From positions 1 through 64,000 of the forward strand of contig NZ_MQWC01000004.1 of assembly GCF_002954405.1 (NCBI RefSeq): a DNA stretch of 64,000 nucleotides, given 5' to 3'. The translations under genes and the position numbers were made by a program. A model generated the notes under the pieces. That model ran no database searches. It was not told the origin of the DNA and worked only from the letters and a program-made list of their open reading frames with translations. This DNA comes from Salinibacter sp. 10B (GTDB lineage Bacteria > Bacteroidota > Rhodothermia > Rhodothermales > Salinibacteraceae). Positions 17,845 through 27,730 of the stretch are shown here, in pieces. Within the stretch, counting starts at the first letter, position 1; every line of letters starts with the position of its first letter.

Positions 17845-18688
17845 CCTCAGAAGACGGGGACGCGTAGCTCTCAAATCCGAGATTCTGCAAGTACGCATAG
17901 GTAGGCGCAAATTCGGTGCGGAGGCGAGTCTGCAGGGCCTCCGGAATTTCATCCGCCTCCGCCGTTCCCAACAGACGAATCAGGCCGAGCTTGGTCCACC
18001 GAACGAGCCGGCTCTGAAGCATCCACTTGTACAGGCCCGGAACGGTATTCTTGATGGGGCGAACCGTGTAGCGATAGACTCGTCGATATCCGGCACTTCC
18101 CGTTGGGTTTTCGGGGTTTGCATTCGGGTTGGGGCAGGGGACGGGGGGAAGATCGAGAACGGACAGCAGCGTTTCCCATAGCTCGTCTGGGGCGTTTTTC
18201 CCTTCCTCCAGGCTTACGACCGTGAATTGATCGTCGCCGAACCGCTTCGCAAATGCCGGCAACGTTTCCTCGTAGTGGCTGTCGCGGAGGAGCATGGAGT
18301 CAGGGTCGTTCAGCGCCTCCTGTAGGGAGGTCGTTTCGTCGATGAGGCCAAGCTGCTTATGGTACCGGTACTGCGATAGAAGCCGTTGAATCGGGTCGCG
18401 GACGATGGCCAAGATCTTCGCCTCCGGATTGTACGAGTATATCTGCTCGGCCGTCTGCGCGTCCCGGTAGTACATCACCGTTGCTTCCCCGAAATAACGG
18501 TAGTTCGCCTCAAAGGGAAAGTGGGAATGGTAGGCCTCCAGGGTCTCGGGACCGTCTTCGTGGTCGCCAAAGAAGTACAGTTCTTTCACCTCAGACATGA
18601 ACACGTCGGGGTGCTGACGAAGAAGGTAGTACAGCCAGCTTGTGCCTGCTTTGTTGATCCCGATGACGAACAGGTTGACCTGTGGCAT
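17834..18688 (-). CDS. Sulfotransferase 1
   Basis: 284 residues from ATG 18688, where the family fold begins (PQVNLFVIGINKAGTSWL); the open frame reaches 18841 but adds only low-complexity residues. The 5'-phosphosulfate loop is NKAGTSWLYYLL, and the 3'-phosphate site is IVRDPIQRLLSQYRYH. These are the PAPS-binding signatures of cytosolic-type carbohydrate/heparan-like sulfotransferases. It would move sulfate from PAPS to a hydroxyl of a glycan or other acceptor; the acceptor is not evident. It stands apart from the main operon, divergent from the YfhO-like gene (164 bp between starts), and its end overlaps gatC by 11 bp. Confidence 0.9.
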   Translation of the reverse strand: MPQVNLFVIGINKAGTSWLYYLLRQHPDVFMSEVKELYFFGDHEDGPETLEAYHSHFPFEANYRYFGEATVMYYRDAQTAEQIYSYNPEAKILAIVRDPIQRLLSQYRYHKQLGLIDETTSLQEALNDPDSMLLRDSHYEETLPAFAKRFGDDQFTVVSLEEGKNAPDELWETLLSVLDLPPVPCPNPNANPENPTGSAGYRRVYRYTVRPIKNTVPGLYKWMLQSRLVRWTKLGLIRLLGTAEADEIPEALQTRLRTEFAPTYAYLQNLGFESYASPSSEANQ

Positions 18689-18852
18689 GGGACGAGGGGA
18701 GGGAGGATTGACGAGAATGCATGCAGTCCATTTGAGAGAGGGGGCGCGGTGGAACAGGGAAAACCACCTGCCGTTTCGGGCGACCGGCAGGGCAGTATTG
18801 TCGACCGCTTCACTGTCCCCAGCGTCGTGACTGTCATCCAACGTCCATTCAC

Positions 18853-21378
18853 ATGCCGTCCCTTCCTCGCCAATCGTCTTCCCGGTTGCAGAATCGCGAT
18901 TCGTTTTGGGGACGCTTAACGCCCACCGCTCGCCACGGACTCTGTCTGACTCTTCTCCTCGTGGTGGCGTTGTCGTTCTACTCCCCCATGATTTTCGGGG
19001 GGAAGGACATCCACGGCATCGATAGCATTAGTTGGCGGGCCAATGCCGAGGCTCTCATTGAGTATGAGGAACAGACCGGGGAGCATGCTCTGTGGGCGCC
19101 GAACGTCTTCAGCGGCATGCCGGCGTTCATGATGAATTACAAGCTGGCGATTCCGCAGGTCGATGACATTGCCGATGCGGCACGCTCGTACGCTTGGCCG
19201 GTGTCTCACCTCTTCTTTCTGCTGCTCGGGGTGTACCTGCTGGTGTACTACCTGACCCGGAATCATATCTCCGGGCTTTTATCGGGGCTTGCCTTTGGGT
19301 TTACGACGTACCTCCCCATCATTTTGAGTGTGGGGCATAACACGAAATTTATTGCTCTGGCGTATGCCCCGTTTGTGCTCCTTACCTTCATCTATACGCT
19401 TCGAAATCCGTCGCTCCTTGGGGGACTTGCGTTTACGGCGGCATTGGGGATCGAGCTTCGGGCCAAGCATCCACAGATTACGTACTGTGTGCTCATGCTT
19501 GCGCTGGTGTGGTGGATCGTGGAGCTATGGCAGGCGTGGGAGGACGACGAGCTGGCGCCCTTCGCGAAGTCGACCGGCTGGCTGGCCCTGGGGACCGGCC
19601 TGGCCCTGTTGATGGTGGCACAGCCCTACCTTGCGATTTACCAATACAAGCAATATTCGGTACGGGGAGCCGAGGCCGCTGCGGGGGGTGGGGGCGGCGC
19701 CATGGGCTGGGAAAAGACCATGCGCTGGAGTCAGGGGCCGAAGGAGCTCTTGACGCTCGTGATGGCCAATGCCTTTGGGGGTGGGGGGCAGACGTACTGG
19801 GGGCCGAAGACCTTTACCGAGGGACCGCACTACGTGGGCGGAGTCGTGGCGGCGCTCTCGGGGCTCGCCGTATGGCGGGTCCGGAGTCGGTTGACGTGGG
19901 GGCTCGGCGCTGGGGTTCTCGTCACGATGCTGTTTTCTCTGGGGAAGTATGCCCCCTGGATTAACTGGCCGATGTTCAAGTTCTTTCCCTTTTTCGAGGC
20001 GTTTCGGGCCCCCGAGACGTGGCTGAGCATCAGTGCACTTGGTCTTGCCGTGCTTGCAGGCATCGGATTGGACTATGCTCTTCGATCGGAGGGGGACCGT
20101 CAGGCCGATGCGGACAAGACGCGGTCGCTTCTCTATGCGTTCGGGGCGGTCGGGGGATTGGCGTTGCTCGTCATGGTGGGAAAGGGGGCCTTCTTTGACT
20201 TTGAGAATCCCCGCGAGACGCAAATCGTGGAGCGAATTGAGCAACGTCCGAATCTGACCCGATCGAATCCGCAGGTTCAACGCTTCTACCAACAGTTGGA
20301 GCAGCGCAAAGACCAGCGACGAGAGGCCTTGCAGGCCGATGCCTTCCGTACGTTACTAGCGGTGGGCGTGGCCCTGCTGTTCCTCTGGCTGTACCGGCGC
20401 CAGACGCTTTCCGGCTGGTTGACCGGCGGGCTCGTTATTCTAATTGTGCTCGTAGACCTCTGGGGCGTGGACCGGCGGTATCTCGGGGAGGACCAGTTTA
20501 CACGGCAACCGGACCTGGCGTCCCAGATCCCGACCTATTCGTTCGATCGCTTCCTGACGGATCGCATGGAGAAGGCCGGGGGGCTAGGGCACTTTCGCGT
20601 CTATCCCCACCAGGCTCCCTACCAGAACGAGGCCATTGCCTCGTACCACTACGAATCGGCGGGCGGGTATCACGGAGCGAAGCTCCAGCGGTACCAGGAC
20701 TACCTCGATCACATTCTGCAGGCCGGGGGAGGGGGAGCCCCGAACGAGAATGCCCTCGACCTCATGAACGTCCGGTATATTCTTGCCCAGCAGAAGCTTC
20801 CGGGGACGCGGGTGGCGTATCGGGATAAGCAAACGAAGACCGTTGTGTTGGAAAACACCGACGCTCTTCCCCGAGCCTTCTTTGTGGGGCAAACCGAGGT
20901 GGTGGACAATGCGAAGCAGACGTGGCAGCGTCTCCGCAATCCGTCGTTCACTCCCCGGAAGACGGCCCTTCTGTCGGAGTCACTCGACGCCCCTGTCACT
21001 CCCATCGACAGTGGGAGCACGACGCAGGTCACCCTGGACTCGTATACGCCGCCGAAGGTGGAGTGGACCGTGCAGACGGATGCACCGCGCCTCTTCGTGG
21101 CCAGTGAGGTGTACTACCCGGCGGGCTGGAATGCGTACCTCGATGGAGAACAAGTGCCCATTCACCGGGTCGATTACCTCCTCCGCGGGGTCCATGTACC
21201 GGCAGGCGAGCACACGCTGGTGATGCGATTCGAGCCGGCCGCTGATCGGTACGGACGGTGGATTGCCGGCACAACGACAGCGGGCGTGTACGGCGGCATC
21301 CTGTTGATGCTCGGCTTGCGCTATCGCCGGCGGGGCTCTCTGTTGCCTGACGCCTCCGACGAGGATGAGGAGGAGTAA
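18853..21378 (+). CDS. YfhO-family large membrane protein
   Basis: 841 residues. The first TM segment (about 27-50) is followed by a periplasmic loop with IDSISWRANAEALIEYEEQTGEHALW...FSGMPAF, typical of the YfhO family (GT-C-like fold). Many TM helices follow at about 115-450 and 500-550. A soluble region at about 560-800 (including ALDLMNVRYILA and PRAFFVGQTEV) and a last TM near 805-828 complete it. The C-terminal tail is acidic. Family members work in glycosylation of cell-envelope polymers, as with YfhO and lipoteichoic acid in Bacillus. Here it probably moves or adds sugars to a surface polymer. The glycosyltransferase at 21580 follows on the same strand. Confidence 0.88.
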   Translation: MPSLPRQSSSRLQNRDSFWGRLTPTARHGLCLTLLLVVALSFYSPMIFGGKDIHGIDSISWRANAEALIEYEEQTGEHALWAPNVFSGMPAFMMNYKLAIPQVDDIADAARSYAWPVSHLFFLLLGVYLLVYYLTRNHISGLLSGLAFGFTTYLPIILSVGHNTKFIALAYAPFVLLTFIYTLRNPSLLGGLAFTAALGIELRAKHPQITYCVLMLALVWWIVELWQAWEDDELAPFAKSTGWLALGTGLALLMVAQPYLAIYQYKQYSVRGAEAAAGGGGGAMGWEKTMRWSQGPKELLTLVMANAFGGGGQTYWGPKTFTEGPHYVGGVVAALSGLAVWRVRSRLTWGLGAGVLVTMLFSLGKYAPWINWPMFKFFPFFEAFRAPETWLSISALGLAVLAGIGLDYALRSEGDRQADADKTRSLLYAFGAVGGLALLVMVGKGAFFDFENPRETQIVERIEQRPNLTRSNPQVQRFYQQLEQRKDQRREALQADAFRTLLAVGVALLFLWLYRRQTLSGWLTGGLVILIVLVDLWGVDRRYLGEDQFTRQPDLASQIPTYSFDRFLTDRMEKAGGLGHFRVYPHQAPYQNEAIASYHYESAGGYHGAKLQRYQDYLDHILQAGGGGAPNENALDLMNVRYILAQQKLPGTRVAYRDKQTKTVVLENTDALPRAFFVGQTEVVDNAKQTWQRLRNPSFTPRKTALLSESLDAPVTPIDSGSTTQVTLDSYTPPKVEWTVQTDAPRLFVASEVYYPAGWNAYLDGEQVPIHRVDYLLRGVHVPAGEHTLVMRFEPAADRYGRWIAGTTTAGVYGGILLMLGLRYRRRGSLLPDASDEDEEE

Positions 21379-21579
21379 AAGCCTTTCTTCCATCCTTGAG
21401 GAGCAGACGTATGCCGGGCCACAGGACCGGCTGCGATTCATGACGAGTGAGGCGGAACGAGCGAATCGAGAGAAGAGGAGCGCCGTCCTGCATTTCGCCT
21501 TCACGTGGTACGCCTCTGGTCCCGCGGGGCAGTTCAATTCGACGTATTCCGAGATTGATGTCTGACACGGCAATAGGCT

Positions 21580-22893
21580 ATGGCGCGTCGTGTACTCGTT
21601 CTTTCGTACTACTTTCCTCCGTCAGGAGGACCGGGCGTCCAGCGCGTCCTGAAGTTCGTAAAGTACCTGCCGTCATTCGACTGGACGCCGGTGGTGGTCT
21701 CGGTGGAGGAAGGGGCCTACCCGGCCCGTGACGCGTCGCTCGGTGCTGACATTCCCGGAGATACGCCGGTGCACCGCACGTCGTCGTGGGACCCGTATCA
21801 CCTCTACGCTCGTCTTACGGGGCGCTCCGACGAGGAAGCCGTCGTGCAGGGGTCGCTCGAAGGGCGTGAGCAGACCTGGAAAGAGCGGATTGCCCGCTGG
21901 GTTCGGGCCAATATTGTGCTGCCGGACGCCCGGGTGGGATGGGTGCCGTTTGCGATTGGGCAGGGGCGGCGTCTGCTAGCGGAGCAGTCCGTTGATGCAA
22001 TTCTTACGACGGGACCGCCGCACTCTACCCACCTCGCGGGGGCTGCTCTTCAGTGGATGACCGGTACGCCCTGGATGGCTGATTTTCGCGACCCATGGAC
22101 TGACATTAACTACTACCAGGAGCTTCCGCACACGGCCGCTGCGCGGAGGATCGACGCGGCGCTGGAGCGAATGGTGCTCCGGCGTGCCGATGCGGTTGCG
22201 ACGGTGAGCCCGAGCTGGCAGGCGTTGCTCCGGGCCAAGATGGGAACCGAGCCACGAACGCCGATACACGTGATCCAAAATGGATTTGACACGGAGGATG
22301 TGGGGCCGGCGGACGTGACCGTGAACGACGAGGCGTTTACCATTACGCACGTCGGATCGCTGTATGCCTCCCGCAACCCGACGGCGCTCTGGCGGGCTGT
22401 TCAGCAGCTTCGGGAGGCGGGGGACGTCCCGGATCTCCGCATTCGACTCGTGGGAATGGTGGACTCGAATGTGGAGGGCGCCCTCCACGATCATGGGCTG
22501 GCTGACATTACGGAGCTGGTGTCGTATGTGCCCCATCCCGAGGCGGTGGAGCACATGCAGCAGGCGGGGCTCTTGCTGTTGTCCATCGAGTCGTTTCCGG
22601 CAGACACGGGCATGCTGACGGGAAAGATCTACGAATATCTTGCCACTGGACGGCCCATTGTGGGCGTTGGACCGGCGGATGGAGATGCAGCCCGCCTTCT
22701 TGAACAGACCGACGGGGGGAGGCTCTACGGTCGACAGGACGTCCAGGGACTTGCGGGATACATCCGGTCACAGTACGAAGCCTGGGCAAATGGAGAGCCT
22801 GCGTCGGGAGCAACGCCGGATGCGTTGCAGCCATACCGACGCAAAGCAGAGACCGGAGCACTTGCCGAGGTTCTCAACGGGCTTGAAAGATGA
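21580..22893 (+). CDS. Glycosyltransferase, GT4-like (GT-B fold)
   Basis: 437 residues. The N-terminal domain begins ARRVLVLSYYFPPSGGPGVQRVLKF, the common opening of Bacteroidota GT4-type enzymes. A central switch TGPPHSTHLAG...WMADFRDPW precedes the C-terminal domain. The donor-binding end has GLLLLSIES...GKIYEYLATGRPIVGVGP, where the GKIYEYLA(T/S)GRP segment holds the usual acidic residue. The likely role is sugar transfer from a nucleotide-sugar to a polysaccharide precursor at the cytoplasmic face. It lies 201 bp after the YfhO-like gene and converges, with a 14-bp gap, on the glycosyltransferase that ends the minus-strand operon. Confidence 0.9.
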   Translation: MARRVLVLSYYFPPSGGPGVQRVLKFVKYLPSFDWTPVVVSVEEGAYPARDASLGADIPGDTPVHRTSSWDPYHLYARLTGRSDEEAVVQGSLEGREQTWKERIARWVRANIVLPDARVGWVPFAIGQGRRLLAEQSVDAILTTGPPHSTHLAGAALQWMTGTPWMADFRDPWTDINYYQELPHTAAARRIDAALERMVLRRADAVATVSPSWQALLRAKMGTEPRTPIHVIQNGFDTEDVGPADVTVNDEAFTITHVGSLYASRNPTALWRAVQQLREAGDVPDLRIRLVGMVDSNVEGALHDHGLADITELVSYVPHPEAVEHMQQAGLLLLSIESFPADTGMLTGKIYEYLATGRPIVGVGPADGDAARLLEQTDGGRLYGRQDVQGLAGYIRSQYEAWANGEPASGATPDALQPYRRKAETGALAEVLNGLER

Positions 22894-22907
22894 CGTTGCC
22901 CGAGAGG

Positions 22908-24146
22908 TCAGTCGGATCGAGGCTCGTCGTTCAAAATTGTCCGGTACAACTCCGCCAGGCGCCGGCCCTGGACGGGGGCATTGTATTCTGCCTCCACATG
23001 TTCGCGGCCGGCCTGGGCCATTTTGGGCCATTGGTCGGGCGATTCGACGAGCCGACGGAGGTGGTCGACGAGCATGTCGGGATCCCGCTCAGGGGCGAGC
23101 AGGCCGCTCTCCTCGTGCTTCACGATGGAGGGGATGTCGCAGTGACGGGTGCTCACGATCGGCATGCCGCTGGCCGCCATCTCGATGAGGGTGACGGGAG
23201 CGCCCCCTTCTCCGTCGCCATTGCGGGCTGTCACGCTGGGCTGGAGGAAGACGTGATGATTATACGCCTCCTCCATGAGCACCTCATGAGGCTGATAGCC
23301 TGGCAATCGCACCGAATCGCCCAGGTCCCATTCGTCGATCGCTGCGAGGATCCGCTCCTTCTCCGCCGCGCTTCCGGACACATCCTTGGAGAAGCCCAGC
23401 GGGAGCGGAACCGTCGCCACGCCCCCGATGATTGTGACCTCCAAGGGAATGTCCTCTTGGAGCCGACCCAAGGCCTCGATTGCATAGGGAATGCCCTTCT
23501 TTTCCCGAAAGGAGGCGGCCAGCAGCACGCGAAGCGGCTCGCCGGGGTCGTAGCTGCGAGGGCGGAACGGGATGTCCGAAATCGGCACCCCCAGGTGATG
23601 GACGTGGACCTTGGCCTCGGGGCAGCCCAGATCCACCACCGACTGTGCCATGTGCGGTCCTTCGCAGAGAATCCCTTCTACCTGCTCAAACAGTCGTCGG
23701 TATCGTCGCTTCCACTTCGGGTGCTGTTGCGGATAGGACGTGACGTCATTCCCGTAGAATGTCACGACCTGCGGGATGTCCGTGCGACGGGACACCTCCA
23801 GGTTTTGCCAGCTGTAGTCGCCGAAGTGGGTGTGGAAGAGGTCGGCCCCGCACTGGTGCACCTGCTCGATTGTATAGGGATAGTACGGGCGAAGGCCCAG
23901 GAAGCGCAGCCCGACGTCCCAATGGTGGCGCCACGGCGCATCGTCGGCGAAACAGTGGATATTGTCAACCGCAAACTGGTCGAGGTTGTCGGTCTGCTCG
24001 CAGATGACGTGGGGCTCGATCCTGTCCGGCAGAAAGCGGACCTGATTGTACAGCCAGGTCTGGGTTTGGGGAAGCCAGCTTCGGGTGTAGTGGGCGACCG
24101 TTAGCGGAGCGTCCTGTGGTTGCGACATGGAAGGACTTTGGGGCAT
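22908..24146 (-). CDS. Glycosyltransferase family 4-like
   Basis: 412 residues (ATG 24128 is an alternative start). The N-terminal domain contains VAHYTRSWLPQTQTWLYNQV, ADLFHTHFGDYSWQN and VVTFYGNDVTSYPQ, resembling colanic-acid or exopolysaccharide GT4 enzymes. The C-terminal domain has EPLRVLLAASFREKKGIPYAIEAL, the nucleotide-sugar hinge, and the E-x7-E-type motif region GEGGAPVTLIEMAASGMPIVSTRHCDIP. It is the last gene of the minus-strand operon that begins near 31667; the stop of the preceding sulfotransferase gene lies 34 bp upstream of its start. It probably extends the repeat unit of the sulfated polymer. Confidence 0.9.
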   Translation of the reverse strand: MPQSPSMSQPQDAPLTVAHYTRSWLPQTQTWLYNQVRFLPDRIEPHVICEQTDNLDQFAVDNIHCFADDAPWRHHWDVGLRFLGLRPYYPYTIEQVHQCGADLFHTHFGDYSWQNLEVSRRTDIPQVVTFYGNDVTSYPQQHPKWKRRYRRLFEQVEGILCEGPHMAQSVVDLGCPEAKVHVHHLGVPISDIPFRPRSYDPGEPLRVLLAASFREKKGIPYAIEALGRLQEDIPLEVTIIGGVATVPLPLGFSKDVSGSAAEKERILAAIDEWDLGDSVRLPGYQPHEVLMEEAYNHHVFLQPSVTARNGDGEGGAPVTLIEMAASGMPIVSTRHCDIPSIVKHEESGLLAPERDPDMLVDHLRRLVESPDQWPKMAQAGREHVEAEYNAPVQGRRLAELYRTILNDEPRSD

Positions 24147-24180
24147 GAGGGGACGAATCGAGAAGACCGTTCAGTAGAAC

Positions 24181-25026
24181 TCAGTAGGGACTGCGGCGGG
24201 ACCGGTCGTACCCTAGCCGCTCCATCTCTTCACCACACACAGTCGTAATGATCGACAGATTATCGGAGCCAAAGAACGTCTCCCAGTCTTTGTCCCGGTG
24301 ATCGCCGCGTGGCTGAAACGCTACGTCGAGCTTGTCTGCAATCGTGCCCCGCTTTGGAAGGTCGAGAGTCGTGGCGGTTCGGTGGATGCAGTCGTACTTT
24401 TCCGCCGTGAAGTCCTCATACCGGAGGAGGAGGCAGTCCGGTGTCTTTTGTTGGAGGATGCGCAGGCCCTCAATGGCACGGAGCCAGCGTTTGGCCAGAA
24501 GCTCGATGTAGCTATCGGCAGAGATCTGCCAGCCATCGGCGTCCAGAAGTGTGCGCGACGCTGAAAGGTGTTGACGATCCTCGTCACGAAGGGTCGTCCG
24601 ATGACCGGGAAGACCGCGGCTATCCAGCAAGCTTCGAATATTGGCACGAGGATCGCGGGCCACGAACACATACGTTGCGTTGGGGAATCGCTCTGCGACC
24701 TGTTCAGGGAAAAAGGTCATCATCGGCTCCTTGAACAGATCCGTAGAGAAGAAATAGGGATGGTCTGCGACAATACGAGCGAATGACGGATCCCTGCGCA
24801 TCACAGAAAGGCCGCGATATCCCCAAAGCGGGGGAATATCCACTGTTTTGGAAAGGGCTCCGTAATCGGCCAGGAGATGGGCAATGGCCGAAGTTCCGGA
24901 CTTCTGATTGCCCAGCACAATGATTGGCGTTTCGTTCACCGAGGCGGTAACGTGGCGCACACGCATGACCCCGCGTCTGAGGACAGAAAGGGCGGAATGG
25001 AGGAGGTCGGTTCCCGGAAAGGACAT
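24181..25026 (-). CDS. Sulfotransferase 2
   Basis: 281 residues from ATG 25026; a longer frame reaches 25101 but would overlap the flippase gene. The PAPS 5'-phosphosulfate loop is LGNQKSGTSAIAHLL and the 3'-phosphate site FVARDPRANIRSLL. The C-terminal part (LLRYEDFTAEKYDC) carries the usual 'RYEDF' segment before the substrate helix. It is the seventh gene of the minus-strand polysaccharide operon, lying between the Wzx-type flippase and a glycosyltransferase. The acceptor is unknown, most likely the glycan made by the cluster. Confidence 0.88.
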   Translation of the reverse strand: MSFPGTDLLHSALSVLRRGVMRVRHVTASVNETPIIVLGNQKSGTSAIAHLLADYGALSKTVDIPPLWGYRGLSVMRRDPSFARIVADHPYFFSTDLFKEPMMTFFPEQVAERFPNATYVFVARDPRANIRSLLDSRGLPGHRTTLRDEDRQHLSASRTLLDADGWQISADSYIELLAKRWLRAIEGLRILQQKTPDCLLLRYEDFTAEKYDCIHRTATTLDLPKRGTIADKLDVAFQPRGDHRDKDWETFFGSDNLSIITTVCGEEMERLGYDRSRRSPY

Positions 25027-25064
25027 GGCCGTACGGATGAATCGAGAGGGATCCTGAGCAGAGA

Positions 25065-26546
25065 CTACTCGGCAGTATCGGAGCGGACGCGCTTTTCCCA
25101 CTCCTCAAGGAGAAGGTCGAGCGCCTCGTGGTAGGCCTTCAGGCCAAAGCCGTGCGCAAGTCCCCAGTAGACAATCATCCCGAAAGGCACCTGTACAAAG
25201 AGGCGGGACCAGTGCCCCCAGGTCGGAGGCAGAATCACCCCAAATCCGAATACGAGTGCCATCATGATGAGGCTACACCCAGCGATGCCGGCCAGATTCC
25301 GATGAAACTCGCCAAACGACAGGTCGATGAGTCGTCCCGGAATCACGATGCCATGGTAGTGGAGGAGGTAGCCCCGAATGGTAAAGGCAATCGCGACCCC
25401 GAGCACCCCCCATTGGACCCCAATGACGAACGAGAGTACTGTTGCCGTACTTACGACAAGGTTCCAGTAGAACATAAGATCAGTACGGCCCTGGGACTTG
25501 AACAGCCACCCCGTCGTTGAACTCACCGGCTGTTTGATGCCAATCAGGCACAGGACCTGCAGGACCGGAATGACGGCTTCCCATTTTGGCCCGAAGAGCG
25601 CCAGCACAAAGGATTCGGCGATCACCATCAGCCCGCACATCATCGGGATCGAAATGAACCCAATGGTCCGGGTGGCCCGCAGGTACACGCGCCGCACGTG
25701 GTCGACATCGTCCTGCAGCCGGGAGAGGGTGGGAAACATGACCTCTCCAATGACGCCCCGAATGAGGTGGATGGGCAGCATCATCGTGTCGTAGGCGCGG
25801 TTGTAAATCCCCAGCCCGGACGACCCGACGTACCGGCCGATCAAGAGGTCGTCCGAATTGCGCGTCCAGTAGTTGATCGTGTTAAACCCGAGGAGGTTGG
25901 TACTGTACGAGGCTAATTCGCGAATGGCCTGCCACTGAAAGATAAAGCGGGGCGACCAGGTGCTAAGAATCCATACGGCCGTCACGTCGGCGGCAGTGTT
26001 CACGACGGTTTGCCAGACGAGGCTCCAGACGCCGTAGTCGAGGACCGCGAGAGTAATTGCAATGCCGCCGGACGTGACGGTAGCGACCAGTTTTACGATC
26101 GTAATCTTCCGGAAATCCATTTTCCGCCGGAAGAGAGCGGTTTGCACCGTGGCCATAGATTCGAAGGTAAACTGGATGGCCACGAACATGGTGAGCACCT
26201 CCAGCAGGGGCTCGCCGTAGAACTGCGCGATGAGCGGGGCTGCGCCGGCCAGTCCAAGGGTGAGAAGAATGCCCAGGCCGGCCTGGAGCCAAAAGACTGA
26301 AGATAGGTGCCGTTCTTCAATCTCTTCGCGCTGAACGAGGGCCGCCCCGAAGCCCGCATCTGCAAACAGGGAGGCAAAACCGGTGAAGACGACGATCATT
26401 CCGATCAGCCCGAAGGCTTCCGGCGTGAGCAGGCGGGCGAGCAGGACCGAAATGCCAAACTTCAGCCCCTGTTCGCTAATGCGGTTCAGGGTCGTCCACC
26501 CGATGCCCGAAATGACCTTTTGTCGAAGTGACTCCAGCGAGTCCAA
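25065..26546 (-). CDS. Polysaccharide flippase, Wzx/WzxC-like (MOP superfamily)
   Basis: 493 residues with about 12-14 hydrophobic segments over the whole length. It begins ISGIGWTTLNRISEQGLKFGISVLLARLLTPEAFGL, the typical WzxC/MOP opening, followed by FADAGFGAALVQREE. Members flip undecaprenyl-linked oligosaccharides from the cytoplasmic to the periplasmic leaflet. Its presence among glycosyltransferases and sulfotransferases suggests a Wzx/Wzy-type pathway. No Wzy polymerase or Wza/Wzc export gene is in the window. It is separated from its neighbours by 36-38 bp on the same strand. Confidence 0.92.
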   Translation of the reverse strand: MDSLESLRQKVISGIGWTTLNRISEQGLKFGISVLLARLLTPEAFGLIGMIVVFTGFASLFADAGFGAALVQREEIEERHLSSVFWLQAGLGILLTLGLAGAAPLIAQFYGEPLLEVLTMFVAIQFTFESMATVQTALFRRKMDFRKITIVKLVATVTSGGIAITLAVLDYGVWSLVWQTVVNTAADVTAVWILSTWSPRFIFQWQAIRELASYSTNLLGFNTINYWTRNSDDLLIGRYVGSSGLGIYNRAYDTMMLPIHLIRGVIGEVMFPTLSRLQDDVDHVRRVYLRATRTIGFISIPMMCGLMVIAESFVLALFGPKWEAVIPVLQVLCLIGIKQPVSSTTGWLFKSQGRTDLMFYWNLVVSTATVLSFVIGVQWGVLGVAIAFTIRGYLLHYHGIVIPGRLIDLSFGEFHRNLAGIAGCSLIMMALVFGFGVILPPTWGHWSRLFVQVPFGMIVYWGLAHGFGLKAYHEALDLLLEEWEKRVRSDTAE

Positions 26547-26582
26547 ACCAGTAGAGCGGCTATTTGCAATCGTGCGGCGCGG

Positions 26583-27623
26583 TTACTCGTAGGAAAACGG
26601 CGGAACGAAGGTTGAGTCTGGGTCGCTCCGCGTCCGGTTATGAATCCGGTCTAGGGTGGTTTTTCGTTTCTCCCGGCCCTCCCATTCAGAGAGCTCCTGC
26701 TGTTTCAGAAGGCTCTGAATCTCATTCCGGAGACGGTATAAGCCCCGTTGCCAAAGGGCCAACTGTCGCTCCTCGGGCTGCGTCGTTAGCGGATATCCGA
26801 GAAGATCGAGAAGCTCCCCGGCCACAGACTCAAAGATGCGAATCTCACGGGCGGAAAGTTGATCGCGAAACTTCGCTTTGTTGTCGGACATGACCGGCTT
26901 CGATAGATTTTCCCAGTACTCGGACTTCTGGGCCTGTTGTACCGCTTCCTCCGTCTCGTGAAAGTACAGCATTCGTTTCTCATACTCGAGCCCGGCAAAG
27001 TCGCAGATCTTCTGGATCGTGGACTCCGGGGACTCGATCAGGTCCTCGTACCGGACGATTGTAGATCCGTTCGTGTGCTGAATTTCCTGATGGACCCGCA
27101 AGCATTTCTTTTGCTGCTGCGCCCACTCCTCCGCAATCGCGTAGGCGTGCTGGTCGTGGGTGGGCATGTCCTTGATCGAGCACGCAACGTCGCGTCCGTC
27201 CCGGCAGAGGTAGATGAACTGAGCGTCAGGGAGGTGCTCACGGATCTGGTGGGCGTGGTCGAACAGTTGGTTTTCCTTGCAGACCCATCCGGCGGCGTTC
27301 TCTTCGCGGGCGTAGGCCTCATAGAGCGTGCTGATAACGCTCGTGAGAGTTGGGGCAGAGGATTCGGCGCGGATTTGCTCTGGAGAAAAGTGGTATTTCC
27401 ACGTGAGGTGAGCGTAGGACTGCTGGGTCATGGTCACCGCGTCCTCAACCAGACGCTGAAAGTTGGCGTCCCTGGTTAGGGGGCCGTACTGCGGAAGGGC
27501 CTCGGTCAGGTGGCGCCACATGTGCGGAGGGGGAGGCGCCGCGAGGCGGGAGTGGGCGCCCAGCATCATGCGAAGCAGGTTGCTCCCGCTTCGCTCCGAA
27601 GACATGATGAAAAGGGACGTCAT
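26583..27623 (-). CDS. Sulfotransferase 3
   Basis: 346 residues. The N-terminal phosphosulfate loop is MSSERSGSNLLRMML and the 3'-phosphate site is IYLCRDGRDVACSIKD, the 'CRDGRDV' form common in bacterial Sulfotransfer_3 proteins. A 'VRYEDLIESPE' segment follows at about residues 200-210. The C-terminal 60 residues are basic and coiled (LYRLRNEIQSLLKQQELSEWEGREK), longer than in its neighbours. The next gene upstream (27731-28672) is 107 bp away, the largest gap inside the operon, so an internal promoter is possible. It probably sulfates the glycan built by this locus. Confidence 0.9.
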   Translation of the reverse strand: MTSLFIMSSERSGSNLLRMMLGAHSRLAAPPPPHMWRHLTEALPQYGPLTRDANFQRLVEDAVTMTQQSYAHLTWKYHFSPEQIRAESSAPTLTSVISTLYEAYAREENAAGWVCKENQLFDHAHQIREHLPDAQFIYLCRDGRDVACSIKDMPTHDQHAYAIAEEWAQQQKKCLRVHQEIQHTNGSTIVRYEDLIESPESTIQKICDFAGLEYEKRMLYFHETEEAVQQAQKSEYWENLSKPVMSDNKAKFRDQLSAREIRIFESVAGELLDLLGYPLTTQPEERQLALWQRGLYRLRNEIQSLLKQQELSEWEGREKRKTTLDRIHNRTRSDPDSTFVPPFSYE

Positions 27624-27730
27624 GAGGACGAGAGAAACACAATACGAAAGACGAGGAGCGCTTCGTTGTCGGCGCGAAGTTCAATGAAGGCGGGAAGGCG
27701 TCGTTGATGTGCGCTCGACAACGGTCGACT

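Noticed and set aside
21379-21579. Small open frame after the YfhO-like gene (around 21365-21565)
   Set aside because: It overlaps the end of the upstream gene, has no recognisable features and no convincing start.
22890-24104. 404-codon + strand frame antisense to the glycosyltransferase
   Set aside because: The minus-strand gene has clear GT4 motifs; the + frame has none.
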